From assembly GCF_017303055.1 (NCBI RefSeq), contig NZ_JAEKJT010000001.1, positions 558,001-622,000 of the forward strand: DNA of 64,000 nt, written 5' to 3'. The notes below the pieces were generated by a model. It had not been told where the DNA came from. It saw nothing but the letters and a program-made list of their open reading frames with translations, and ran no database searches. How positions within the stretch are numbered: position 1 is the first letter of the stretch; every line of letters begins with the position of its first letter. This DNA is from Halomonas litopenaei. Its GTDB lineage: Bacteria; Pseudomonadota; Gammaproteobacteria; Pseudomonadales; Halomonadaceae. The position numbers and the translations under genes were made by a program. Below are positions 1-8,323 of this stretch, piece after piece.

Positions 1-179
1 CCACAGCGTACACAGTCGGCTTCTTCACCGGGGCTCAGCGGGGGGAGCGCCATCACCCAGTCACACTCGTGGCAGGCGCGCAGGCGTCGGCGCGACTTGA
101 CGTGTGCCTCGGGTGGAAGATGCTGGGTGACGGATGTCTGGCGCAGCCGATCAATATGGCCGCGAAGGGATGTAGGCAC
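1..179 (-). CDS. pqiA: PqiA-like protein, N-terminal fragment (runs off the window)
   Basis: Reading the minus strand from a GTG at 179 gives about 59 residues that continue past the window edge. The segment ACHECDWVMALPPLSPGEE followed by CVRCG matches the zinc-ribbon start of paraquat-inducible protein A, an inner-membrane protein that works with the MCE-domain protein PqiB in envelope lipid transport. The two CxxC pairs are visible. GGGAGGA lies 11 bases before the GTG; an in-frame TTG nine bases further upstream is the alternative start. It is transcribed away from the antiporter gene. The call rests on a short N-terminus only. Confidence 0.7.
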   Translation of the reverse strand, partial: MPTSLRGHIDRLRQTSVTQHLPPEAHVKSRRRLRACHECDWVMALPPLSPGEEADCVRC

Positions 180-345
180 GGTCGTCAATATCCTCCCGTG
201 GGTGGCAGCAGCGAGGCGCTGTGCGGGTACTGGACGTCAGCGCTTTCGTAACAAGCTGATCCTGCGAATTAAAATAGTGTGGCACGTTGACGTGGGTGAC
301 ACCATAGACAAAGATGCGACCGATATCATGGGCTGAGGAGTTGAC

Positions 346-1344
346 ATGTTGCTAGCGGTTTCTGCCGTCGTGGGCGGTCTGGTCGTACTGGTGTGGAGCG
401 CAGAGCGCTTCGTCGAGGGGGCGGCAGCCACCGCCAATCGGCTGGGTCTGTCACCTTTGCTGGTCGGTATGCTGGTGATCGGCTTTGGTACTTCGGCCCC
501 AGAATTGACCGTTTCAGCACTATCTGCCGCCCAGGGGAACCCCGGTCTGGCGCTGGGCAATGCCTACGGCTCCAATATTGCAAATATCGGTCTCATCCTG
601 GGGCTGGTGGCCCTGGTGTCTCCGCTGGCGGTGCACTCCTCGGTGATCCGGCGTGAGTTGCCGGTGCTGGGAGCGGCCACCCTGGTGTCTGCATTGATGA
701 TGTGGGGTGGCGTGATCAGCCGGCTGGAAGGAAGCCTGCTGCTACTCGGCTTGCTGCTGTTCATGGTGGTCAGCATCATTCAGAGCCGCCGTGAAGAGGC
801 GGCGGCCAGGGCCGATGCCTTGGCGATGGACACGGTACAGGAACTCGATGCCCATGCGATGTCGCTGGGCAAGGGACTCGCTCTGACGCTTGGTGGCTTG
901 GCGCTGCTGGTTGTCAGCTCGCGCTTGCTGGTGTGGGGCGCCGTCGACATCGCTCAGGGCTTGGGCGTGTCTGACGTGATCATCGGTCTGACGGTGGTGG
1001 CGGTGGGCACGTCCTTGCCGGAGCTGGCGTCGTCCATCAGTGCCCTGCGGCGCAAGGAGCATGATCTGGTGCTCGGCAACGTCGTCGGGTCTAACCTGTT
1101 CAACACCCTTGGCGTGGTCGGCCTGGCCGCCGTGATTGCGCCCATCGAGGCCGGACGTGAAGTGCTGCTGCGCGACTGGTCGATCATGACCGCCATGACC
1201 GTGATGATGGCGGTATTTGCGCTCGGCTGGAAAGGGCGAGCGGGGCGTATCAACCGCTTGGAAGGGGGCGTACTGGTGGCTGTCTACGCCTTGTATACCG
1301 GCTACCTGGTATCGCTGGTGCTGAGCACGACCTCGGGCGCTTGA
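346..1344 (+). CDS. yrbG: CaCA-family calcium/sodium:proton antiporter (YrbG type)
   Basis: A 332-residue inner-membrane cation antiporter that should exchange Ca2+ for Na+ or H+. Both alpha repeats of the family are present: GFGTSAPEL with GNAYGSN (residues 46-77), and VGTSLPEL with GNVVGSN in the C-terminal half, in opposite membrane halves as the fold requires. About ten hydrophobic segments fill the rest, with a short charged cytoplasmic loop (SRREEAAARADA) in the middle. GAGGAG stands just upstream of the ATG. It stands alone between pqiA (divergent) and the oxidase operon. The family call is firm; the physiological ion is inferred. Confidence 0.88.
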   Translation: MLLAVSAVVGGLVVLVWSAERFVEGAAATANRLGLSPLLVGMLVIGFGTSAPELTVSALSAAQGNPGLALGNAYGSNIANIGLILGLVALVSPLAVHSSVIRRELPVLGAATLVSALMMWGGVISRLEGSLLLLGLLLFMVVSIIQSRREEAAARADALAMDTVQELDAHAMSLGKGLALTLGGLALLVVSSRLLVWGAVDIAQGLGVSDVIIGLTVVAVGTSLPELASSISALRRKEHDLVLGNVVGSNLFNTLGVVGLAAVIAPIEAGREVLLRDWSIMTAMTVMMAVFALGWKGRAGRINRLEGGVLVAVYALYTGYLVSLVLSTTSGA

Positions 1345-1648
1345 CGCCTGGAGGCGAAGAATAGGCAGGCTGCGCCGTTGTCGTCGTTGACTGACGCGCT
1401 AGTAGGCGATTGACGACTGCGGCGTGCGACAATTAGCCATGCGACATAGGCCGATCTGCATTCTATGCTGGGTGCAGCGCTGGATCGAATGTGCAAACTT
1501 TTGCATATTGCGTGCGACGATGGGCCACCAGGGATGTGGTGAGCCCCTCGGCGTCTGATCCAGCTCGGTTCAGCTGGGGTCCGGTCCGCAGTGGTTGGGT
1601 GGATGGCGGGACACCAACGCCGATCATCTCTGCCTCGAGGAGTCGCTC
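1345..1648. other. Intergenic region before cioA with one palindrome
   Basis: About 300 bases without a convincing gene. The only clear structure is the palindrome TGCAAA-CT-TTTGCA at 1492-1505, roughly 150 bases before cioA. No good terminator for the antiporter gene is visible. A ribosome-binding GAGGAG at 1637-1642 belongs to cioA. Confidence 0.5.
1492..1505. promoter_or_regulatory. Palindrome upstream of the oxidase operon
   Basis: TGCAAA and TTTGCA flank a 2-base centre, an exact inverted repeat. It could be an operator for the cioAB-cydDC operon, but it does not match the FNR/Anr consensus (TTGAT-N4-ATCAA), so the factor is unknown. Confidence 0.3.
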
Positions 1649-3058
1649 ATGGAACTGGATCCCGTGCTTCTGTCACGCATACAGTTCGCTTTCGTTGTTT
1701 CCTTCCACGCCATCTTCCCCGTGTTCACCATTGGCCTTGCCTCTTATGTCGCGGTGTTGCACGGGCTGTTCTACAAGACAGGCAACCCTGCCTGGGATCG
1801 GCTCGCCGCCTTCTGGGTGAAGGTCTTTGCCGTGGTATTCGGCATGGGGGTGGTGTCCGGTATCGTCATGGCATTCCAGTTCGGCACCAACTGGAGCAAT
1901 TTCAGCCAGGCCACCTCCAACTTCCTGGGGCCCATGCTGAGCTATGAGGTGGTCACGGCGTTCTTCCTCGAGGCAGGCTTCCTCGGCGTGCTGCTGTTCG
2001 GCCGAGGCAAGGTGCCTGAAGGCGTTCACTTGTTTGCCGCCATCATGGTCGCGGTAGGCACCTTCATTTCAGCGTTCTGGATTCTCTCGACCAACAGTTG
2101 GATGCAGACCCCCGCCGGGGTGGAACTGGTGGATGGCCGCTTTCATGTGACCAGTTGGGCCGAGGCGATGTTCACCGCTTCCTTCCCGTATCGCTTTACC
2201 CACATGGCCCTGGCCTCCTTCCTCACGGGCGGCTTCGTGGTGGCTGGTGTCAGCGCCTGGTATCTGCTGATTGGCCGCGATGTAGAGGCCAATCGCAAGG
2301 CACTGTCCATGTGCATGTGGTTGCTGCTGGTACTGGCGCCGGTGCAAGCCGTCGTCGGCGATGCCCATGGCCTCAATACCCTGGAACATCAGCCCACCAA
2401 GGTGGCGGCCATGGAGGCCAACTGGGAGACCCAGTCCGGCGTGCCTCTGCTGCTGTTCGCCTGGCCGGACAAGGAGGCTCAGGAAAACCACTTCGAGATC
2501 GGTATTCCACGGCTGGCCAGCCTCATCCTGACCCACGATCTCGACGGCGAGGTGCCGGGGCTCAAGGCGGTACCCAAGGAAGAACAGCCGCCAGTATGGT
2601 TCGTGTTCTGGTCCTTCCGCGCCATGGTGGCGATGGGCATGCTGATGATTGCGGTCGCCTTCGTCGGGCTGTGGCTGCGTCGTGGTGGCCGGCTTTACCG
2701 CAGCCGTCCGTTCCTGCAGACGCTGCGCCTGATGAGCGTGGCTCCCTTTATCGCGGTGCTTGGCGGTTGGTTTGTGACAGAGGCCGGACGCGCGCCATGG
2801 CTGGTCTACGGCATGATGACCCAGACCGAAGCGGTAACGCCGTCGCTTAGCGGCTGGATGGTGCTCGCGACCCTGATTGGCTATGTGCTGGTGTATGCGG
2901 TGGTGTTCTTGACCGGCGGCTACTACCTGACCCGAGTGGTGCGTCAGGGAATGCTGGCGGAAGAGCCCCGTGATGACGAGGTCGAGACGGCCAAGCGCCC
3001 GCTGTCCGCCGCCCACGCCACCCTTGAGGCCGATGCCGGCCGCCAGTTCGGGAGCTGA
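1649..3058 (+). CDS. cioA: Cytochrome bd-type (cyanide-insensitive) quinol oxidase subunit I
   Basis: Subunit I of a bd-type terminal oxidase, which takes electrons from quinol and reduces O2 to water in the inner membrane. The ATG at 1649 follows GAGGAG by six bases and gives 469 residues; an earlier in-frame ATG at 1595 lacks this site. The haem-ligand His20 (SFHAIFP), the GDAHGLNTLEHQP segment before the Q-loop and a late GRAPWLVYGMMTQTEA segment are all visible. The Q-loop is short, as in Pseudomonas CioA rather than E. coli CydA. cioB starts four bases after its stop, so the two are co-translated. Confidence 0.95.
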   Translation: MELDPVLLSRIQFAFVVSFHAIFPVFTIGLASYVAVLHGLFYKTGNPAWDRLAAFWVKVFAVVFGMGVVSGIVMAFQFGTNWSNFSQATSNFLGPMLSYEVVTAFFLEAGFLGVLLFGRGKVPEGVHLFAAIMVAVGTFISAFWILSTNSWMQTPAGVELVDGRFHVTSWAEAMFTASFPYRFTHMALASFLTGGFVVAGVSAWYLLIGRDVEANRKALSMCMWLLLVLAPVQAVVGDAHGLNTLEHQPTKVAAMEANWETQSGVPLLLFAWPDKEAQENHFEIGIPRLASLILTHDLDGEVPGLKAVPKEEQPPVWFVFWSFRAMVAMGMLMIAVAFVGLWLRRGGRLYRSRPFLQTLRLMSVAPFIAVLGGWFVTEAGRAPWLVYGMMTQTEAVTPSLSGWMVLATLIGYVLVYAVVFLTGGYYLTRVVRQGMLAEEPRDDEVETAKRPLSAAHATLEADAGRQFGS

Positions 3059-3062
3059 TGAC

Positions 3063-4061
3063 ATGGAATTGATCAACCTCTCTGCCATCTGGGCCCTGAT
3101 TATCGGGTTCGGTGTGATGATGTACATCCTGATGGACGGCTTCGATCTGGGGGTGGGCATTCTGTATCCGTTTGCCCCGGACGAACACGCTCGCGATGTG
3201 ATGATGAACTCGGTGGCGCCCATCTGGGACGGCAACGAGACCTGGCTGGTGCTGGGTGGGGCCGGGCTGCTGGCAGCCTTTCCGCTGGTCTATACCATTC
3301 TGCTGCCGGCCCTGTACCTGGGGGTGTTCCTGATGCTCGCCGGCTTGATCTTCCGGGGGATTGCCTTCGAGTTTCGCTTCAAGTCGCGGCGCAACCGTCA
3401 TTGGTGGAATCGGGCGTTCTGCTGGGGATCGATGGTGGCCACGTTCTGCCAAGGCGTCGTGGTGGGGGCCTATATCGAGGGTTTCGAAGTGGCCAATAAC
3501 GTCTACGTGGGAGGTCCCTTCGATTGGCTGACGCCGTTCACCGTGATCACTGGTTTGGCGCTGATGGCAGGGTACGCCTTGCTGGGCGCAACCTGGACGA
3601 TTCTCAAGTCCGAGGGTCACGTTCAGGAATGGGCCTATCGGATTACCCCCAAGCTGCTGCTGCTGGTGCTAGTCGGCTTCGCCATCATCAGCATCTGGAC
3701 GCCCTTCGTCGATGACTTTGTGCGCGAGCGCTGGTTCGATCATCTGACCCTGTTCTGGGTCTTCCCCTTCCTCGCCCTGGTGTGTGCCGGCCTGATCTGG
3801 CGGTCCGTGGCCAAGCGCCGTGAGGGGCAGCCGTTCGTGGCGACCATGGGACTGTTCCTGTTTACCTATCTCGGTCTGGTCGCCAGCAAGTGGCCGTATC
3901 TGATTCCCCCCGACATCACCCTGTGGGAAGCCGCGTCAGCCCCCGAAAGTCAGCTGTTCCTGCTGCTTGGGGTGCTGTTCGTCATTCCTGTGGTGCTGGG
4001 CTACACCGCCTGGTCCTACTGGGTCTTCCGCGGCAAGGTGCGGGGGGCGGGCTATCACTGA
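3063..4061 (+). CDS. cioB: Cytochrome bd-type quinol oxidase subunit II
   Basis: Subunit II (332 residues), the structural partner of CioA in the inner membrane. The N-terminus LMDGFDLGVGILYPF and the WDGNETWLV segment are characteristic of CydB/CioB. Eight to nine hydrophobic segments are seen. It begins at ATG 3063, immediately after cioA; the C-terminus VRGAGYH* overlaps the likely start of cydD. Length matches CioB of Pseudomonas. No separate promoter is evident, so it should be expressed with cioA. Confidence 0.95.
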   Translation: MELINLSAIWALIIGFGVMMYILMDGFDLGVGILYPFAPDEHARDVMMNSVAPIWDGNETWLVLGGAGLLAAFPLVYTILLPALYLGVFLMLAGLIFRGIAFEFRFKSRRNRHWWNRAFCWGSMVATFCQGVVVGAYIEGFEVANNVYVGGPFDWLTPFTVITGLALMAGYALLGATWTILKSEGHVQEWAYRITPKLLLLVLVGFAIISIWTPFVDDFVRERWFDHLTLFWVFPFLALVCAGLIWRSVAKRREGQPFVATMGLFLFTYLGLVASKWPYLIPPDITLWEAASAPESQLFLLLGVLFVIPVVLGYTAWSYWVFRGKVRGAGYH

Positions 4062-5805
4062 GTCCGCACACCGCCCTGGCACGCGGGCGCGGCGCTGGCT
4101 GGCAGCTCATGTCGGCCAGCACCGGGCCTGGCTTGGAGGAGCGGCGGCCTGTGGCATCCTGTCAGGGTTGATTGGTATCGCGCAGTGGCTGGTGTTGGCG
4201 CAGGTGTTGGCCATGGCCATTCAGGGTAACGCCTCCATGGACAGACTGTGGCCATGGCTATTGGGGTTGCCCGTGTTGGTGCTGTTGCGAGCGCTCTGCG
4301 GTATCGCCCAGGACCTGCTGGCCCAAGCCGCAAGCCAACGCCTGCGTCGCGCAGTGCGCCGCGAGTTGCTGGATCACCTGGCCACGCTTGGCCCCCTGCG
4401 GGTGGCCAACCACCATAGTGCAGGCCTGGCCCATCAATGGGTCGAACAGGTCGATGCGCTGGACGGCTACGTGGCGCGCTTCTGGGTTCAGAGCCGCGTG
4501 GTGCTGGTCGTGCCGCTGGTGATCCTGGTGGTCGTGGCCTGGACCAACTGGCTGGCCGCGGTACTGCTGGCGGTGACAGCGCCGCTGATCCCGCTGTTCA
4601 TGGCGCTGGTGGGCATGGGCGCAGAGGCGCTCAACCGTGATCAGTTCGAGGCGGTCAGTCGACTCTCGGGGCATTTCATCGATCGCGTGCGCGGCATTCA
4701 GACCTTGCGTCTGTTCGGGGCTGGTCAGCGTGCTACGGACGACGTTGCCCAGGTGGCTGACGACTATCGTCGGCGGAGCCTGCGCCCACTGCGCCTGGCG
4801 TTTCTGTCATCCGCCGTGCTCGAGTTCTTTTCCTCCGTCGCCATCGCGGCCTTGGCGATCTACATCGGCTTTGGTCTGCTGGGTGATCTGCCGTTGGCGA
4901 TCGCCGACCAGCTGACCTTGGCCAGTGGCTTGACCATCCTGCTGCTCGCGCCGGACTTCTTTCAGCCGCTGCGTACGCTGTCCCAGTTCTATCATGATCG
5001 AGCCTCAGCCTTGGCCGCAGCCCAGGGCCTGACTGCCTTGCTTGATGAGCCTGCGCCGGCGGGCCGCCGCCGCTCCCAGCGAGCGTCGGGCAGGGATGCC
5101 ATGGAGGCGTCGGGGCAAGTCACCGAGCCCGGTGTGCTGGTGAGCCTGCGCGGCGCCTGTCTTGACCATCCGGGACGCGGCCGCGCGGTAGGTCCCCTCG
5201 ACCTGGACCTGCATGAGGGTGAGACGGTGGTGATCAGTGGTCCTTCTGGTTCCGGCAAGTCGAGCCTGCTGGCGCTGGTGGCCGGCTTTGCCGGGCCTGG
5301 TGACGGGACACGCCATGTGCGTAGCGACTTGTCCATTGCCTGGATGGACCAGCGTCCTTGGCTATTGCATGGCAGTATCGCCGACAACCTGCGGGTGACT
5401 GCTCCCGAAGCGGATGACGAGGCGTTGTGGTCCGCCCTGGGCGATGCCGGTCTGGCCACCTTGATGAACACCCTGGAGCAGGGACTCGCCACGCCCATCG
5501 GCGAGCATGGAGTCGGTTTGTCGGGCGGTCAGGCCCAGCGTCTGGCCCTGGCACGGGTATTTTTGAGCGATGCTCGCCTGGTGTTGCTGGATGAGCCCAC
5601 GGCAAGTCTCGACAGGGATACCGAGGCCATCTTGATCCAGGGCTTCCGGCGCCTGGCAGCAGAAGGCCGTACCTTGCTGGTGGCGAGCCATCATCCGCAG
5701 CTGCTAGCCCTGGGAGGACGCCATCTGCAGCTGGCAGCGTACTCGCCAAGTGCCAACACAGAGAGCGTTCTGGTGGAAAGTGCAGAGATAGAGAGTAGAC
5801 CCTGA
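4054..5805 (+). CDS. cydD: CydD subunit of the CydDC thiol/haem ABC exporter
   Basis: Half-transporter with an N-terminal membrane domain and a C-terminal ATPase. With CydC it exports cysteine/glutathione (and is linked to haem) from cytoplasm to periplasm and is needed to assemble bd oxidases. Walker A GPSGSGKSS, signature LSGGQAQRLALAR and Walker B LVLLDEP are intact. The start is unusual: there is no ATG, GTG or TTG near the expected N-terminus. An ATC at 4054, overlapping the cioB stop, gives 583 residues, close to the E. coli length of 588. A TTG at 3967 lies 95 bases inside cioB; CTG at 4099 is another option. The true start is therefore uncertain. Confidence 0.9.
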   Translation: MTESAHRPGTRARRWLAAHVGQHRAWLGGAAACGILSGLIGIAQWLVLAQVLAMAIQGNASMDRLWPWLLGLPVLVLLRALCGIAQDLLAQAASQRLRRAVRRELLDHLATLGPLRVANHHSAGLAHQWVEQVDALDGYVARFWVQSRVVLVVPLVILVVVAWTNWLAAVLLAVTAPLIPLFMALVGMGAEALNRDQFEAVSRLSGHFIDRVRGIQTLRLFGAGQRATDDVAQVADDYRRRSLRPLRLAFLSSAVLEFFSSVAIAALAIYIGFGLLGDLPLAIADQLTLASGLTILLLAPDFFQPLRTLSQFYHDRASALAAAQGLTALLDEPAPAGRRRSQRASGRDAMEASGQVTEPGVLVSLRGACLDHPGRGRAVGPLDLDLHEGETVVISGPSGSGKSSLLALVAGFAGPGDGTRHVRSDLSIAWMDQRPWLLHGSIADNLRVTAPEADDEALWSALGDAGLATLMNTLEQGLATPIGEHGVGLSGGQAQRLALARVFLSDARLVLLDEPTASLDRDTEAILIQGFRRLAAEGRTLLVASHHPQLLALGGRHLQLAAYSPSANTESVLVESAEIESRP

Positions 5806-5807
5806 TA

Positions 5808-5829
5808 GGGGCATAGAGGGGATTGCCCC
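5808..5829 (+). terminator. Weak hairpin after cydD
   Basis: GGGGCA (5808-5813) can pair with TGCCCC (5824-5829) three bases after the cydD stop. There is no T tract, so this may only attenuate read-through into the toxin-antitoxin genes. Confidence 0.25.
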
Positions 5830-5894
5830 GGGGCAGGGTCGCGACAGGTACTCTACAGCAGTCAAAGGTATTACCTGTTGGTTGGGAGGTTTAT

Positions 5895-6173
5895 ATGGCA
5901 TCTGCAACGTCCATCAAGCTGGATGAGGATATGAAGGGGCGCGTTCGCAAGCTTGCCGAAGTCCGGCAACGGTCGCCGCACTGGATCATGCGGGAAGCCA
6001 TTGCCCAGTATGTTGAGCGCGAAGAGCAGCGTGAGGCCTTGCGGCGCGACACCCTGCAGGCCTGGGCGGAATTTCAGGAGACTGGCGTACACGCGACTGC
6101 CGAAGAGGTTGAGCGGTGGCTGCAGAGCTGGGGAGGGAATGACGAACTTCCCGCTCCTGAATGTCACAAGTGA
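5895..6173 (+). CDS. Ribbon-helix-helix antitoxin, ParD/CopG-like
   Basis: A 92-residue protein starting at the ATG that follows GGGAGG by six bases. TSIKLDEDMKGRVRKLA is the beta-strand/helix of a ribbon-helix-helix DNA-binding domain, followed by SPHWIMREAIAQYVEREE, the dimer helix; the charged C-terminal part (residues about 50-90) would wrap the toxin. Family knowledge: such antitoxins bind their own promoter with the toxin. It overlaps the toxin gene by 13 bases, the usual arrangement. It sits between cydD and cydC, where no accessory gene is expected. Confidence 0.88.
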   Translation: MASATSIKLDEDMKGRVRKLAEVRQRSPHWIMREAIAQYVEREEQREALRRDTLQAWAEFQETGVHATAEEVERWLQSWGGNDELPAPECHK

Positions 6174-6454
6174 AGTTTGCCCCGGCAGCGATTCGGGATT
6201 TACAGCGTCTTCGTGAGTTTTTGCGCGCAAGGAACCCGGATGCCGCACGTCGCGCTGGTGAAGCCATCCGACAGGGCGTGCAGGTGCTGGGTGCTCTCGC
6301 CCGACTCGGTCGACTTGTGGATGACCTTCCCGAAGTGTTCCGCGAGTGGCCGATCGACTTTGGTGACAGTGGGTATGTCGTGCGATATCGAATAGATGAA
6401 GATGCCGTGACCATTCTGGCGGACCGACATCAACGTGAGGCGGGGTGTTTGTGA
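6161..6454 (+). CDS. ParE/RelE-superfamily toxin
   Basis: 97 residues; VKFAPAAIRDLQRLREFLRARNPDAARR at the N-terminus and GYVVRYRIDEDAVTILADRHQREAG at the C-terminus are typical of ParE-type toxins, which usually poison DNA gyrase (RelE relatives cut mRNA instead). The gene starts inside the end of the antitoxin gene. Its reading frame ends 23 bases before the cydC ATG, so cydC may be transcribed through the module. The exact target cannot be read from sequence. Confidence 0.85.
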   Translation: MSQVKFAPAAIRDLQRLREFLRARNPDAARRAGEAIRQGVQVLGALARLGRLVDDLPEVFREWPIDFGDSGYVVRYRIDEDAVTILADRHQREAGCL

Positions 6455-6477
6455 AAGACTGCTGCAGGCAGAGAACC

Positions 6478-8268
6478 ATGAGCTCGCAACAGCCGTCTAT
6501 GCTGGCCCATTGGCATACGCTGAAGGGCTGGCTGGCCTTGCACGACGAACTACGCGGTCGGCTGCTGGTCGGCCTGCTGTTGATGGTGCTGACCGCGCTG
6601 TCGGCGTTGGGTCTGCTGGCGGTGTCGGGCTGGTTCATCACCGCCAGTGCCCTTACCGGAGTCGCCCTCGCCGCGGGTGTCGCGGCCGCGCTGGATGTGT
6701 ACACCCCGGGAGCAGGGATTCGCCTGTTCGCGGTCAGCCGCACGGTGTCGCGCTACGTCGAGCGACTTTATAACCATGACACTATTTTGCGCCTGCTGGC
6801 CAAGCTGCGCGCGCGCTGCTTTGCTGGCCTGGTGGCCATGGATGGCAGGCGTCTCGCCACGGCGCGGGCGAGTGACTGGCTGAACCGTCTGACCGCCGAT
6901 ATCGATACCCTGGACGCCTTGTATCTGCGTCTTCTCGCACCGGCGGGGATGGCGCTGATGCTGTGCTTGGCGGTGGTCGGTCTGGTGGCCATATGGCTGC
7001 CTGAGGCAGCGCTGGCGCTGTCGGCGCTGCTGCTGCTGGGATGGTGCTGGCTGACGCTGGGGCAAGCGCGTGCCGGTATGCAGGCCTGCCGCCAGCGTAT
7101 GGTGGCGCTTGAGCGTCTGCGCGGGGCCATAATTGAGAGCGTGACGGGAATGTGCGAACTCGAAGCCTATCGGGCGCTGGATCGTCGCCGTCAGCAGTTG
7201 GAAGCCCTGGAAGATGACGTGTTGAAGGCACAGTGGCGGCTGAGTGTGGTCACCGCCTGGGGCAATGCCGTATCCGTCATGGTGATGGGAGCGGCCTGGT
7301 GGTGGCTGCTCGTCAGTGGCTTGCTGGCGTTTCAGGGCGGGCAGTTGTCAGCGCCGGTACTGGTCATGTTGCCGTTGGCAGCGCTGGCCTTGGCAGAAGG
7401 GCTGGCAAGCCTGCCGGCGGCATTCAGCCACGCCGGGGCGAGTCTGGTGGCGGCTGAGCGCCTGAATCAGATCGAGTCGACCGCGACACCCCCGGCGGAG
7501 GCAGACACCGATGCCCGTCAGACGGCGGCGGATCATGCCACGTCGGGCAGTGGTGGGCCCGCTGGCGTGGCGTTCGACGCCTTGGCGTTTCGCTATCCCG
7601 CCGCGCTGGATGATGCGCTGGCACCTGTCAGCGGCCGTGTCGACCCTGGCGAGCGGGTGGCGCTGTGCGGTGCCTCCGGGGCAGGCAAGTCGACGCTGCT
7701 GGCACTGCTGGCGGGTGAGCTGACGGGGTATCGTGGCCGGCTGACCCTGGACGGCATCGACCTCGCCCAGTGGCCGCGCAAGGCGCTGGCCCAGCGTGTC
7801 GGCTGCTTGACGCAGCGGGTCGAGCTGTTCGATACCAGCCTTGCGGAAAACCTGCGCATCGGTCGGCCTGATGCCTCCGATGAGGCACTATGGCAGGCGC
7901 TGGAGGCGGTCGATCTTGCCGATTGGGCGGAAACCTTGCCGCGCCAACTGGACACTCGGGTGGGCGAGGGCGGGCGCCAGGTGTCTGGAGGACAGGCTCG
8001 GCGACTGGGCCTGGCCCGGCTGTGGTTGACCGACCCGGGACTGGTGATCCTGGACGAACCCTTTGCCGCGCTGGATGCTGCCACCGCCTCGAGGGTGGCG
8101 CGTGGAATCGAGCCCTGGCTTAGCCAGCGCACCGTCCTGATGCTGGTGCACCACCACGACCCTCGCGACCCTGCGCCGGGCATGCAGGCTGTCGGCCGGG
8201 TGATCCCCCTGGAGGCAGCATCAGCATGGCGCAAGGCTCGCCAATCCGGCACCATGGACCTCATGTGA
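6478..8268 (+). CDS. cydC: CydC subunit of the CydDC thiol/haem ABC exporter
   Basis: Second half of the CydDC exporter (about 596 residues from ATG 6478). Membrane segments cover the first 320 residues (GLLAVSGWFITASAL is a family hallmark), then an ATPase domain with Walker A GASGAGKST, signature VSGGQARRLGLAR and Walker B LVILDEP. In-frame GTG codons at 6445 and 6451 overlap the toxin gene and are alternative starts; 6451 has GAGG about ten bases upstream. Normally cydC directly follows cydD; here 670 bases with a toxin-antitoxin pair lie between them. Confidence 0.92.
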   Translation: MSSQQPSMLAHWHTLKGWLALHDELRGRLLVGLLLMVLTALSALGLLAVSGWFITASALTGVALAAGVAAALDVYTPGAGIRLFAVSRTVSRYVERLYNHDTILRLLAKLRARCFAGLVAMDGRRLATARASDWLNRLTADIDTLDALYLRLLAPAGMALMLCLAVVGLVAIWLPEAALALSALLLLGWCWLTLGQARAGMQACRQRMVALERLRGAIIESVTGMCELEAYRALDRRRQQLEALEDDVLKAQWRLSVVTAWGNAVSVMVMGAAWWWLLVSGLLAFQGGQLSAPVLVMLPLAALALAEGLASLPAAFSHAGASLVAAERLNQIESTATPPAEADTDARQTAADHATSGSGGPAGVAFDALAFRYPAALDDALAPVSGRVDPGERVALCGASGAGKSTLLALLAGELTGYRGRLTLDGIDLAQWPRKALAQRVGCLTQRVELFDTSLAENLRIGRPDASDEALWQALEAVDLADWAETLPRQLDTRVGEGGRQVSGGQARRLGLARLWLTDPGLVILDEPFAALDAATASRVARGIEPWLSQRTVLMLVHHHDPRDPAPGMQAVGRVIPLEAASAWRKARQSGTMDLM

Positions 8269-8323
8269 CCGGCATCACTCCGTGTCCGCGCCACACCGTG
8301 CTATAGAACAGGGCCACGACCTC

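Noticed and set aside
2069..3235. 388-codon minus-strand ORF opposite cioA
   Set aside because: Antisense shadow of a conserved oxidase gene; His/Gln/Arg-rich translation typical of such shadows.
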